Shown here: positions 12,791 through 25,070 of the stretch, piece by piece
Layout of the letters: every line of letters starts with the position of its first letter
Numbering within the stretch: the first letter of the stretch is position 1
Assembly (NCBI RefSeq): GCF_048773025.1
Contig: NC_133566.1
Coordinates: forward strand, 285,501-349,500
Source of the DNA: Camelus bactrianus
Lineage: Eukaryota; Chordata; Mammalia; Artiodactyla; Camelidae
DNA: 64,000 bases
Direction: 5' to 3'
Program-made: the position numbers and the translations under genes
The notes under the pieces: generated by a model
Database searches by the model: none
Told to the model about the DNA's origin: nothing
Seen by the model: only the letters and a program-made list of their open reading frames with translations

Positions 12791-13029
12791 CCTACACGCA
12801 CATTTGTATGAGACCCAGAGCCAATTCAGGCATCACCACCCCTACGGATTGAGATGCCTCTGCAACCACCAACACTGTCATCTAATTCTCAGAATCAAAC
12901 CACTCCCAGACCCGAACTTTACTTCCCTTTTTCTGGCATCATTTTTGTTTGTTTTTTCTGTAATTTCCTTGTTTTCTTTCCTGTCATTTACAGTATCATC
13001 TATTTTTATGTTTTAAGTTTACCATAATA
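12791..13029. other. Array flank, nothing recognised
   Basis: T-rich sequence between the minisatellite and an L1 3' relic. No gene or transposon landmark is visible. Confidence 0.4.
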
Positions 13030-13300
13030 AAATTTAAATGTTTTTCCATTTTAAATTGTGCAATTCAGGAGCATTAAGGGCATTCACAATGTTGTGTAAC
13101 CATCATTACTGTCTAGTTTCAGACTGTTTCTTTCCTCAAAATAAAACCCTGTATCCAAAGCACACATTCTCTTTTCTCCCTCCCCCAGCCCCTGACAAGA
13201 CCTAATCCTCTTTCTCTCTGTGTGTCTTTCCTTACCCTAGATGTTCCCTATCAAGGAAATCATACAAAAGTTGGCTGTCTGTGTCTGCTGTCATATTTTA
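13030..13300 (-). mobile_element. Old LINE-1 3' end fragment, minus strand
   Basis: The text 'aattgtgcaattcag', 'cattcacaatgttgtg' and 'taaccatcattactgtct', followed by a C-rich 'tccctcccccagcccctg' block, matches the familiar reversed L1M-type 3' region. It is fragmentary, with no intact frame. Confidence 0.6.
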
Positions 13301-13970
13301 AGAAAGGACTGGTGTTTTTTTTTTTTTTTTACTTGAAGTAGCATTTTGGTTTTTTGAAAGGGAAATCCAGGTGGATTAAAGATGAGATGTACAAAATGAA
13401 TATTTTTAGTAACTTTGTGCATAATCTCACGATAGGCACTGCTATTCTATGTGTGAAACCAGAGCCATAAGGGAGATGAGAATGAGAGAGATAGAGACTG
13501 AGAGATGTTCATTAAACCATTCATGACGGTCACTTCTGGGGGTAGGATTTGCAAATCTCTGCACTTTTCCTTTAGGCAATCTTTCAAGTGTTTATAATAT
13601 ATCTATATTGCTTTACTAATTCTAAGGTATTAAAAGCATATATTACTTGAGATTCATTCATATTTCATCTACAGAATAAAGTTTATTATTTTTATTTTAA
13701 AATATTTGTTACAAGTACAATCAGCATTTATGAGAGTAAAATGATAAATTCTAAAGAATTAAGAATCAGATAAAGAACAAAATCTTTTGGTGACTCAGAC
13801 ACAGGCCAGCTAGTTGGCAGCAAATGGCAGGGTGGGACAGGTTTCTCCTGAAGGTTGTGTATGTTCTGAATCAGCATCCAATAGAGGCAAGGAAAAATTA
13901 CAAGACATGTACACTGAAAACTACAACAGCTTATTGAGAGTAATTAAGAAAGACCTAGCCCTATTTTAAA
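13301..13970. other. Repeat debris with a short L1 ORF2 scrap
   Basis: Mostly unassigned sequence with a T-run near 13315. At about 13895-13965 the text 'tgtacactgaaaactacaa' and 'agaaagacctagcccta' resembles the L1 ORF2 segment around the reverse transcriptase, as a short isolated fragment. Confidence 0.4.
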
Positions 13971-13974
13971 ATTT

Positions 13975-16660
13975 GAAGGAGCCAAAATGGCAGAGTAGAC
14001 AGACTCACAGCTTGACCTCTCCCACAAACACACAAAGAATTACATCTACAAAAACATTGAAATTCACAGAAAACCCCTGAACTCTGGCAGAGTGTCTCTC
14101 ATTTTGAAATACAGGAAGATTCTCACAAAATATGGTAAAGAATAAAAAGAAAAATTCAGTGCAGGACTGATCCTGCAGGGAAAGAGTAGCATAGGAAGAA
14201 AGGCACCCTCACACTGGGACACAACCTCTCTAGCTGGGAGATCAGCTAGGAAAGAAGCAGAGATTCCAAGTTTTGGAGGAGACAGTGGCAACTGCATGGC
14301 AGGCAGAACTGAGGAAAACTGACACAGAGGGTCCCTGTGATGATCAGCCTTAGACATGAGCTAGCAGGGATGAGCCAGGACTGGCTACTGGAGTCAGTGA
14401 AGAGCCCAGTCAGAGGGCTGGGTCACACTGCAGAGAGGCAACCTTAGGAAACTAGAGGGCAGTGTGAGCTCTGGCTGTGTGTGTGTGTGGAACAGAACAG
14501 ACTGAAACTCTCATAAAAATGCACCAATGTTGGTATAAGGGGGGAGGAATGAAGCACAGCTGTGCAAAGTCACTTTCTCCACTTGGCTCCATTGTTGGTA
14601 TGTTCTCATGAGAAGAGAAATGGGGTTTGGTCATAGCCAAAACTGCTGTACAAAGGCAGAGCTGAATGTTGAATCCATACCCTGTGCCATTGCAAATTCA
14701 CAGGCAGGACTGAGATTTATTAACAGCCCCAGGCAGAGAGGGTGGATTTGCTGTCTCTGGTCCCTTTGTGGATCCACACCTCTGGGACTTACAGGCAGTG
14801 AGTGGAGTTCTGACTCAAGAAGGGTGGCCAGTGAGGGTATTTACAACAGGGTTGTGTATGGTTCCATATGTGGATGCAGGATTGGGGTTTGAGTTGAACC
14901 TGTAGTGGATCACAAATTCATGTGTGTGACTGCACACTTGCTAAGGCAGGTCCAAGGGACTGACACTGCTGGATCTGCAGTGATGTCTTCTGGGGCTCAG
15001 AACCTGATGGGCATCAGAGTAGGTGGCTGAAATTCCCATAACTAAGGCAGGGATAAAGCCAACATCAACAAATAGTACTTTGTAAGTCTGCATAAAAAGT
15101 GACAGACAACACCACAGAGGGAAATCCCCAGTGGACATCTCCTGCATATTTTTCTTCACAACGGAAGTGCTCCAACCCTGCCTACTATAGACCACAGCTC
15201 AGAAACGGGTCTAGAAGAAATACATAGAGCCAGAGAAATATAAGTAAAATAAAGAAGCTGAGGAACCACTTTCAATTAAAAGAACAAGAGAAATCCCCTG
15301 AAAGAACAATCAATAAAATAGACTTTGATAGTCTACTAGACTTCAAAAAGGGAATGATTAATGCACTGAAAGAACTAAAAGAGACTATCAATAAAGACAG
15401 AAAACTTTAAAAAGAAAATTTAAACTATAAAGAAAAGTTATTTAAAAACAGAAAATTCAACTACAGGCAAACAAAAGCAGACTAGATAATGCAGAGGAAT
15501 GAATAAATGACTTAGAAGACAAGGTAAAAGAAATAACCCAATAAGAACAGCAGATAGAAAAGCCAATAAAAACCAATTAAAACAATATAAGTGACATATG
15601 GGATAATATAAAGTGTTCCAGCCTATGCATAATAGTGGGTCCCAGAAGGAGAAGAAAGAGAAAAGGGGATTGAAAAGATAGTTAAAGAAATCATGACTGA
15701 AAACTTTCCAAACCTAAAGAAGGAAAGAATTAGCCAAGTACAGGAGGCACAGAGGGTCCCAAACAAGAAGAAACCAAACAGACCTACACCAAAACATATT
15801 ATAATTAAAATGGTTAAAGTTAAAGATAAAGAAAATATTCTAAAGGCAGTGAGAGAAAAACAAAGTGTTAGTTACAAGGGAGACCCATAAACATTCAGCT
15901 GATTTCTCTACCTAAAAACTTCTGGCCAGAAGGGAGTGGCAAGATATATTCAAAGTCCTGAATGAGAAAAGGCTGCAAACTAGGATGTTCTATCTAGAAA
16001 GACTCTCCTTTAGAACAGAAAGAGAGAGAAAGAATTTCACAGACAAGCAAAAACTAAAAGAATTCAGCAGTACTAAATCTATGCTAAAAAAAAAAATGAA
16101 AGGTCTAATCTAAATAAAAAATAAACAGGAAGCTATAGAAATTAAGACACCATAATTAGAAATGCAATAAATACAGTGAATTGCAAGGGAAAACATGAAG
16201 ATATAAATAAGTCAGTAAGTCAATAAAGAAAACAAGAAAGCAAGCAAGAAAGAAAGAATAGCAAAATCATAAAAGGGGAAAGAGGAGAACAAGCGAATAT
16301 AGATTTTGTTCCCCCTTTTTTTTTTCTTTTTTCTTTTTGTCTTCTTTCTTTTTAGGATGCATTTGAGCCTACATGACTATCAACTAAAACCAAACAGATA
16401 CAGTAAGGGGTTACCATACTTGAAACACAAATAACCACAAATCAGAAGTATATAATAGAGTCATAAAACCCAAAAAGAAACCAAGCTAATAGAAAAGAAA
16501 TTTATCAAACCAAAAAAAAAAAAAAAAATTAAAAGAAACAAATAAGAAATACCAAATCAACTGGAAAACAAATTTCAAAATGGCAATAAACCCACATCTA
16601 TAAAATAACTACTATAAATGTCAATGGACTAAATGTTCCAATCAAAAGAAAAAGAGTGAA
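13975..16660 (+). mobile_element. LINE-1 copy (L1-a): 5'UTR, ORF1 relic, start of ORF2; interrupted
   Basis: It starts at 'gaaggagccaaaatggcaga', the usual L1 5' end with a YY1-like site. The 5'UTR runs to about 15235. ORF1 occupies about 15242-16110 and is broken: the start codon of the younger copy is lost (ataaagaagctgagg) and stops are frequent. The RRM/C-terminal part is recognisable at 15693-15890 (MTENFPNLKKE). The start of ORF2 (ataaatgtcaatggactaaa) appears near 16612-16635, and the element is then cut at about 16660 by the next L1. I did not find its 3' half on the far side. Confidence 0.8.
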
Positions 16661-19600
16661 GGAGGAGAAAAGATGGCGGAGTAAAAAAGATGCTCAGAGC
16701 TCACCCTCTCCCACAAATTCACCAACAGTGACATACATGGACACACACACCACCCAGAACACCTGCTGAAATTTGACAGAACATTGCCTTTTTCAAAAGA
16801 TAACATTTTCCACAAATCTGGTAGGAGAAAAGGAGAAAAGAAGAAAAAGGAAAATAGTTCAGGACCATTCCAACGGGGAGGGAGCAGCAAAGGAGGAATA
16901 GCATTAATACACTGGGTCTCCCCAACTCCAATGGTGAGTTCAGCAGGATGGAGAGGGAACCTCTGAGGCTCAGGTCTGTACAGAATAGCCTTTGACTGAC
17001 AGAACTAAGTTAATTGGGCACAAAGAGTCCCAATGATCCCCAGCCTTAGACGTGAACCAGCAGGGGTGGGATGGGACATGCTGTCCGAGTCGAGCAGAGG
17101 ACTCTGGCTGACTGTACAGAGGAAACCTTGGGGGACTGCAATGTTCTGTGTGCCATGGCTGGGAAAGTATACAAATTAGAACAGCTTGGGTCCCCCATAA
17201 AATACAAAAAAAAAAAAAAAAAAAGCAAAGCAACAGTCCTGGTGTGCCCTGGGGGAAATGGGAGCCGTAGCCTTTGTGTCCACAGACACACAGTGCCATT
17301 ATTGGAGACTTCTTGGGAGAAGAGAGTCAAGGGTCAGCCATAGCTGCCATATTTTCTGGTGCATGTTTCCCAGGTGGAGGAGGGGTCAAAACCCGAATCT
17401 CTTCCTAGGGGCTCCACAACCTCATAGGTGGGACTGAGATTTGATTACAGCCCTAAGCAGAGGGGACCATTACACACCAATGCCTCTCTGAATTGGCTCT
17501 TCTAACACAATGGAGAAGAAGCAGTGTTCTGGAACAGAGCAGGGGTGAGGGCTAGTGCAGCTGTGTTCTCTGAGTCCACCTACGAAGTGTGGACCTAATG
17601 TGGCAGGGGAGCTACCTGCCAACAACCTTGCACAAGTGTGGTGCTGGGACCAGGCATTTGGTGGGGGTGCAGTCCACCCTCTTACTGATGCTGGGACACA
17701 GACCAGGGGCACGACTGGAGGGCCTCTGGAACCAGCAAGTGGAGTTTTCACAGCAGGATATGGGCAGGAGTGTGACAACCACAGGAAAAAAAGGAGGTCC
17801 TGCTCAATAGCCAGGACAGACTCAGACCACCAGAACACCAGCCACACCAACAACAAAGGGGATAATAGGCAAAAGGCATGGAAGAGAGACTTGGTAACCA
17901 CCCATAGTTAAAAACAACCTTATGACAAAATTATTAACAGTGCATATTCATGGAGAAAGACCAAGATAGTGAAGTAGGAGGATGCTTGTATCTTATCCTC
18001 TCCAATAAATACACCAAGACTGACATTCACAGACACACCCATCCACTCAGAACATCTGCTGAACTTTGATAAAAACATTGCCATCTTCAAAAGACAAAAT
18101 GTGTAACTAATCTTGTAGGAGAAAAGGAAAAAAGAAGGAAGAAAATGAAAAATGGTGTGGGACTGGCCCTTTGAAGAGGGAGAAGCATAGGAGGTATAGT
18201 GCTGTTGGACTGGGTCTCCCCCTTTCCAACGGAGAGGTCAGCAGGATGGACAGGGAACCTCTGAGGCTCAGATGTGTACAGAACCGGCCTTGACTGACAG
18301 AATTAAGTTAAATGGGCACAAAGAGTCTCAACAACCCCCAAACCTAGACGTGAATCAGGGATGGAAAGGGACAGGCTGCTGGATCCAAGCAGACTCTGGT
18401 TGACTGTACAGAGGTAATCCTGGGGGACTGCAGTGTTCTGTGGACAACTGCTTGGATTGTATACAGATCAGAACAGCCTGGGCCCCCCATAAAATAAGAA
18501 AAAAAAATAAAGCAAAGCAACACTGCTGGTTTGCCTGGGGGAAGGGGTGTTTTGTCCTTTGTCTCTGCTGACCTACAGCAACATAACTGGTGATTTCTCA
18601 GAATAAGAGAGATGGGGCTCAGCCACAGCCATTATACCCACCCAGGCAGAGGCGGGGTTGAAACCTGAATAGCTACTTGGCGGTTCTGCAACCTCATATT
18701 TGGGACTGAGACTTGTTTACATCCCCAGACATATAGGAAGGTTCTGTCCTGGTGCCTCTATGAACTCGCACCTCTAAGACAAATGAACAAGGAGCAGAGT
18801 CCTGGCAAAGTGCAGGGACTAGGGCTGTTGTGCCCATTTGACCCAAGCCAACCTACAGAGTGTGGAACAGATGTGGAGTGGGGAGCAGCACTGAACAGGG
18901 GAGCAACCAACCCAATTACTGTGTAGGACTGCTGAACCTGGACATGGCATTGGGAAGGGGCACAACCTGTCCACCTACCATGCAGGAGTGCAGCACCAAG
19001 ATGCAGCATTGGGAGGAGATGTGACATGCCTACCTACAGGCACTGGGAGCAGCACAGACCAAGGGTGTGACCAGAGGGTCTCTGGAACCAACGAGCTGAG
19101 TTCATGAAGCAAGGCAAGGGCAGGATCTGTGACAACTACAAAATAAATAGAGTCCCCTTTCAATAGCCAGGGCAGGCTCTGGTTAACAGGTTAACGGCCA
19201 CATCCCTAACCAAAAGGATAATAGACAAAAGGCACAGAAGTAAGACTTAGCAACCACATATATTTAAGAAGGACCTCTTGGTAAAATTATTAAGGACACA
19301 CAATCTCCACAGGAAAATACTGTCTTCTTTTTCTGTTCCATTTTCTTTTACTTTTTAAATTTTACTTCTTAAATAATTTTTATATTTCTATTTTTAATCC
19401 CTTTAAATTTTTTCTTTTAAAATACTGTTATTATTATCTTTCAATTTGTCCAACTTCACTTTTATCTTTGTTTTGTTGTTCTGTTATTGATTATACTCTG
19501 TTCTCAAATATTTTTTCTTCTTTTAATATTTTAAAAATTCATCCCAACTCAATTGTTGTCTTGTTTCAATATGTTCTTCTGTTATTGATTATACTGCTCT

Positions 19601-19726
19601 TAAAACTAATTTCTTTGTGCTTAGTTTTATTCCTGCATCCACTTTATATAAATAAATAAACTCCTAAAGGACCACAGTAGATAATTGATACTCCATAAGT
19701 CATAGTGCCACAGAGATATAAGCAAG
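16661..19726 (+). repeat. Two tandem L1 5'UTR units
   Basis: The unit beginning at 16661 and the unit beginning at about 17952 match over more than a kilobase: start motif, 'cagaacatctgctgaa', 'aacattgcc...ttcaaaag', 'cagcaggatggacagggaac' and the oligo-A block near 17205 and 18500. The offset is about 1.29 kb. The second unit continues about 450 bp further through a T-rich stretch (19320-19660) to the ORF1 ATG at 19727. The first unit ends about where the second begins. This is either monomer-style duplication of the promoter region or one truncated L1 5' end placed beside another. Confidence 0.75.
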
Positions 19727-20601
19727 ATGAAGAAGCAGAGCAACCTCTCTCAATTAAAAGAACAAGATAAATCCCCCGAAAGAACAATCAATGAAATAGA
19801 CATTGATAGTCTATTAGATGATTTCAAAAAAAGGAGTGACCAAAGTACTGAAGAAACTAAAAGAGATTGTGTATAGAGACAGAGAATATGTCAAAAGACG
19901 AAATTGAAACTCTAAAGAGGAGCCAGTGAAAATTGGAAAACTCATTTGCTGAGATGAGAGTTGAGCTAAGGCTGTAAAATGTAGGCTAGAAAATTGAGAG
20001 GAATGGATATGTGACTTAGAAGACAGGACAACAGAACAGCTGAGAGAAAACAAATAAAAACCAATGAAAGCAATATAAGGGACTTATGGGTTAACATAAA
20101 GCATGCCAACCTACTCATAATAGGGGTCCCAGAAGGAGAAGAAAGAACAAAGGGGATTGAAAAGGTATTTGAAGAAATCATGACTGAAAACTTCCCAAAC
20201 CTAAAGAAGGAATCAGATATCGAAGTACAGGAAGCACAGAGCGTCCCAAACAAGGAGGACCCAAACAGACCCACACAAAGACATATTACAATCAGGCTGA
20301 CCAGGGTTGAGAATAGGAAATGATTCTAAAGGCAGCAAGAGAAAAACAAAGAATGAGTTACAAGGAAACCCCCATAAGACTTTCAGCTGATTTCTCTACA
20401 CAATCCCTACAGGCCAGAAGGGAGGGGAAAGGTATATTCAAAGTCCTGAATGAAAAAATAATGCAGCCTAGGATACTTTATTCAGCAAGGGTATCCTTTA
20501 GAATAGAAGGAGAGATAAAGAACTTCACAGACAAGAAAAAACTAAAAGAACTTAGCAACACTAAACCTATGCTGAAAGAAATATTGAAAGACCTACTCTA
20601 A
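19727..20601 (+). pseudogene. L1-b ORF1 (RNA-binding chaperone of LINE-1), broken
   Basis: The start ATG at 19727 gives MKKQSNLSQLKEQDKSP, the usual L1 ORF1 start in this family, but a TAG follows within about 50 codons. The later part stays recognisable: 20320-20601 encodes a clean stretch ending EILKDLL before TAA. A normal ORF1 protein is roughly 300-340 residues with a coiled coil, an RRM and a C-terminal domain. The coding capacity here is lost. Confidence 0.8.
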
Positions 20602-21002
20602 ATAGAAAAGAAGCATGATTCTACAGAAAGGAGAAAACCATAATTGGAAAGGTGATTGCTACAATGAATTACAACAGAATAAACATGAAATCATAAAAAA
20701 GGGCATCTAAATCATTAAGGGTGGGAGACGCGAGCAAGAAAATGTACAGGTTTCTCTCTCTCTGTCTGTCTCTGTCTCTTTTTTGTTCTTGGTAGGATGG
20801 GTTTGAGCTTATATTACTATCTGTTTAAAACAAACAGATACAGTAATGGGTTAATATATGTACAAAGTAGGGTAACCACAAGCCAAAAAGTTACAATAGT
20901 GTCACAAAAAGACACCAAGATAATAAAAAGTAAAATTATCAAACCACAAAAAGAAAAAGAAAGGAACAAAGAGGAAATACAAAATCAACTGCAAAACAAA
21001 GT

Positions 21003-22113
21003 TCAAAATGTAATAAACACAGATCTACCAATAATTACTATAAATGTCAATGGACTAAATGATTTAATCAAAGGACATAGAGTGCAGAGTGGATAATAAA
21101 GCAAGTACCTACAATACACTGTATACAAGAGACCCACTTTAGGGAGGACACACATATATTGAAAGTGAGAGGATTGAAAAAGATATTCCACACAAATGGA
21201 AATGAGAAGAAAGTAGGAATATCAACAGTGATTTCAAATAAAATAGACTTTAAAACAAAGATTATAAGGAAAGATAAAGAAGGACATTTTATAATGATTA
21301 AAGGAGTCATAGATGAGGATATTACACTCATTAACATATATGAACCCAACATAGGAGAATCTAAATAAATAGAGAAAATATGAACAGATAAAAAGGGAGA
21401 ATTTGATCAGAATACAATCATGGTAGAAGACTTTAACAATCCATTAACATCACTGGACAGATCTTCCATACATAAAATTAATAAGACAACATAGAAATTA
21501 AATGATACAATAGAAAAATTTGTCTTGGTTAATATTTTCAGAACATTATATTTCCCTAAAATAGAATATACATTCGTCTCAAGTGCACATGCCGCATTTT
21601 CTAGGATAGATCATATACTTTGGCACAAAAGAAGCATTAACAATTTGAAGAAGATAGAAAATATTTGAAGCAACTTTTTCTGACCACAATACCATGAAAC
21701 TAGAAATTAACTACAGAAAAATAAAGGATAAATAAATGACAGCATAGAGATTAAACAACATACTACTAAAAAAAAAAAAAGGTGGATGACGAAATCAAAG
21801 AAGAAATAAAAAAACACAGTGAGACAAATGATGATGAAAACACAACCACACAGAACCTATGGGATCCAGAAAAGGCAGTGCTTAGAGTGAAGTATATAGC
21901 GAGAGAATCAGTTCTACCTCAAAAAAGAGGAACAACTGCAATAAATAATCAAACTTACCACCTAAAAGAATTAGAAAAAGAAGAGCAAAAAATAACAAAA
22001 GTCAGTAGAAGGAAGGAAATAATAAAGATCAGGGAGGAAATAAATAAAATACAGATATAAGAAACATTTGAAAAAATCAAGCCAAGAAATGGTTTCTTGA
22101 AAGAGTAAACACA
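21003..22113 (+). pseudogene. L1-b ORF2 fragment: endonuclease domain only
   Basis: Starts near TDLPIITINVNGLND, the standard beginning of the apurinic-type endonuclease domain. It is followed by recognisable blocks (GISTVISNKIDFK at about 21210, then DITLINIYEPN at about 21318). Several stops and frameshifts interrupt it; the longest clean piece is 21782-22060. Full ORF2 is about 1,270 residues. Here it stops after about 370 and joins the 3' end, so reverse transcriptase and the Cys-rich end are absent. Confidence 0.8.
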
Positions 22114-23119
22114 ATTGACAAAATTATGCTCTATGCTGGAAATTGACACAACAATGTAAACTGACTATAACTCAATAAAATAAAAATTTAAAAATAAATA
22201 TATAAACAAAAGAAAAAAGAAAAGGTAGTTTCTACTCACCAGACTTGAGGAGGGGACTGCACCCCATGCGGGGGTCACACCCCATGGGAAAGCCCAGGGT
22301 CAGTATCGGAGGAGCAGGATTCTGTGGACAGGATCTGTCACAGGGTTTCTGCAGGAGGGAAGGGTGAGGCATGTGAGCAGGCTGAGGACTGGCCATTTGA
22401 GTAACTTCATGGGCTCTGGGGTGGAGGGGCTCCCCCAAGTGTCTGGACTTGACTCTGGGTGAGTTGGGCAGGTGGACAGTGGCTCAGTGTGAGTCCAAGT
22501 TCAGTGGAGGAGGTAGTGGGTTAGATCTAGAAGGACTCCTTCTGGGGTGGGAGGGCACACAAGGGAGGCAGGAGGCCAAGTCCAGGTGACTGAGAACAGA
22601 GCATATCCTGCATAGGCCTGCAGGGACGATGAAAGCATCCAGTCTACAGAAGGTGGAAACACGGTCCATACAAGGGTTCAGCTCCTCAGAGGAGCCTTCC
22701 CTGCCTGCACAGTCTACAGGGACAGACTCCTCCACGCATATCTCCCCAGCAGACACATGCTACATTTCCTGCATAGCATTCAGGACCTGGGTCCCTGCTC
22801 CGCACCCAGCCATGGTTCCGCTGCCCTGAGGAAAAGCCTTCAAAGGAGCCATCAAGCCCTGCACGACCTGGGCCCCACCTCTCTGTCTCCCCTGCCACCA
22901 CTGTCTCCACCTGGCCCTCTTCTCCTCCACTCCTGCACTCCTGACTTCCCCTAGCCCTGTGTCCCTCCTAACATGTTGTGTGTACTCACTGTGTCTCACC
23001 AACTGCATGCCTCCCACCCAGGTCAGTATCCAGCACACAGTAGGGCTCAGTAAGTAGAGAATGAATGACTCTTATCATCACTGCTGGGAAGACTTTTGTC
23101 TGTGGCCTACAGTGATCAC

Positions 23120-23430
23120 AAACCTGGCACACATCTGCTGAGGTCCTACTGTGTGCTGGGCTGGTTCCAGATACCGGGCACAGCAGGGAGTAAAGCAGGA
23201 GGGTCTCCACTCTCATGCAGCAGACAGCCTGGTGGGGGACACAGAGAAAATTAAGTAAAATATACACAATGTCCGGCGGTGATATGTTCCATGGAGAAAA
23301 TAAGGTCAGGGAGGACATTTGAGCAGATTCCTGAAGGTGTTTAAGAAGCAGAGGAAGAGAGTTCCTGGCTGAAAGAGCAGCCAGTGCAAAGGCCCCGAGG
23401 CCACAGTGGGATGCACGTGGAGGATCTTAG
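23120..23430 (+). mobile_element. L2 LINE 3' fragment
   Basis: The order 'gaggtcctactgtgtgctgg', 'cagcagggagtaaa', 'gtggggga', 'aggacatttgagcagattcc' and 'gcagccagtgcaaaggcccc' follows the L2 3' end that is widespread in mammals. It is an ancient inert fragment. Confidence 0.65.
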
Positions 23431-24889
23431 TTATCCGTGTGAGTTCTTAGTCCTGCCTTGAGTATGTATGTTGCTTTTATTTGTAAACCTTGATTTCACC
23501 TTTATAGAAATTAACCTGCATCATCAATCTGTATAATTTAGCCAATTCTGCCTCAGGTGTTGTGGGCACAATGCCGGGCTAGTTACTTGGGTTGGTAAAG
23601 AAATACCAGCGTCTGAGAAGGGTCTAGGAAAGTTTAATAAGGACACTGCTATAGGCAACATCAGGCCACACAGGCAAGAGGTGCCTACACGAGCTCCAAG
23701 GTTGAGTGTGTGGGGTCTGTTATTGGGGGGGTGCTGTGCACACAAGGAGGAGGGGACTGCATGATCAATTCATGCACAGGCACCTGGTTGGTTGTGAGAT
23801 CTGTCAGGGGCTTCTCTGAACAACAGGATTTACCACTTTGATAAGGGCAGGATGTGAGGCCTCTCTTCCTGGGGCAATGAGTTTTCATAGGGTAAACCCA
23901 CAGCAAGAGAAGATGTTTTATAGCTTGTGGAAATGCAGGTGTGCAAAGAGTCCTGCAGTGGGGAGTGGGAGGTAAGGTGCCACTGGGCTGTAGGCACACA
24001 GAGAGCCCAGGGGTGAGGGTGTATGACTCTAAAGAGTGCCAGCTGGCTCCACACCAGGGACTTTATGTGGAAACAGGAGAATCTAGGTTGTCAGCACGTG
24101 TCAACTCAGTGACCTCCCTAAGCCTAGCTCTGTCAGTCACCAGGTGGCTCTGAAATGAACATGAAGGTCCCCACCCTGAGGGCCCCAATGAATGAAAATC
24201 TTGACATCCTCAAGCCCCTTCCCCTGCACCACCGCCCCACCTCATCTGGGCCTAAGTCTATGACCCTGACATCAGTGACACCTTCGTTCCCTACATCCAG
24301 CTCCTCTGGACGTCTCTGTGATGAGCTGTTCCATGTCAGTGAGCCCCAAACTGAGCTATGCCTTTACCCCATGATTGCTTCCTCCCTGTGAAGCCCCTTG
24401 TGAAGGAGCCACCACTAGCAGGATCCTTCAGCCCTGAGGCTTTGCCTTCCTCACCCCTCCGATGTCTCACAGCACATGATCCCCTCTGGAGGTCCTTATC
24501 ATCCTCTCACTCCCACTTCAGTCTTGGGCTGCACACCAAACACGTCTACACAATCTCCCACAAGACAGATCCAGGTCCACTTGGGGACACTGAGGTGACA
24601 CAGGCAGGTGTTGCTGGAAATGAAGAGCCAGCTCCTGAAGCAGAGGAGAGACAAGGGCTCCCAATCCACCAGAGCACAGGCTACAGCGGTGGCAAGACAC
24701 CCATAAATGGTGAGGCTGGCATCACACTGCAGCCCCTCCCTCTGCTCCCCCAGGGTGCCCTGTGTTTCCTGCTTTGGCCTGGGGGTCTTCCCCCCTCACT
24801 CTCTGTTAGAGGGGCGCCCATTCATTCATTCACACCCTCATTCACCATGTACATGGGTCCTGCTCAGTGCCAGGCTTCAGCTAGATGAC

Positions 24890-25070
24890 AGCTCATCCTT
24901 GGGGTCACAGCTCAGATCTCACCTCCTCCATGAAGCACTTCTGGATTCCCACCCCCTCCTCCAGCTCCTCTGGCCTCAATTGGGACCACTAGAGCTGTGA
25001 TCACACTCTGATTACCTCCCAAGTCTGTGAGCTCTGTGAAAGCCCTGGGCCCAATGTGGAAAGAGACTCA
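24890..25070 (-). mobile_element. L2 LINE 3' fragment, minus strand
   Basis: The text 'cacctcctccatgaagca', 'cttctggattccc' and 'aagtctgtgagctctgtgaa' resembles the L2 3' region in the opposite orientation to the copy at 23120-23430. Short and ancient. Confidence 0.45.

Larger units (their letters stand above)
16661..22205 (+). mobile_element. LINE-1 copy (L1-b): tandem 5'UTR, ORF1, ORF2 endonuclease part, internally deleted, with 3' end
   Basis: The 5' end is 'gaggagaaaagatggcgga' at 16661. The element has two 5'UTR units (16661 and about 17952), ORF1 (19727-20601), an inter-ORF region and the first ~370 codons of ORF2 (about 21003-22113). It then jumps directly to the L1 3' end (ctatgctggaaattgaca at about 22130) and an A-rich tail at 22170-22223. 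Most of ORF2, including the reverse transcriptase, is missing. Sequence around both ends is A/G-rich and similar (aaaagaaaaagagtgaagg; aaaagaaaaaagaaaagg), a possible but weak target-site duplication. Confidence 0.85.

Noticed and set aside
24358-24888. 176-codon open frame on the plus strand
   Set aside because: GC-rich sequence with few stops in all frames. The residues are low-complexity proline and serine without a family match, and the end overlaps an L2-like fragment.
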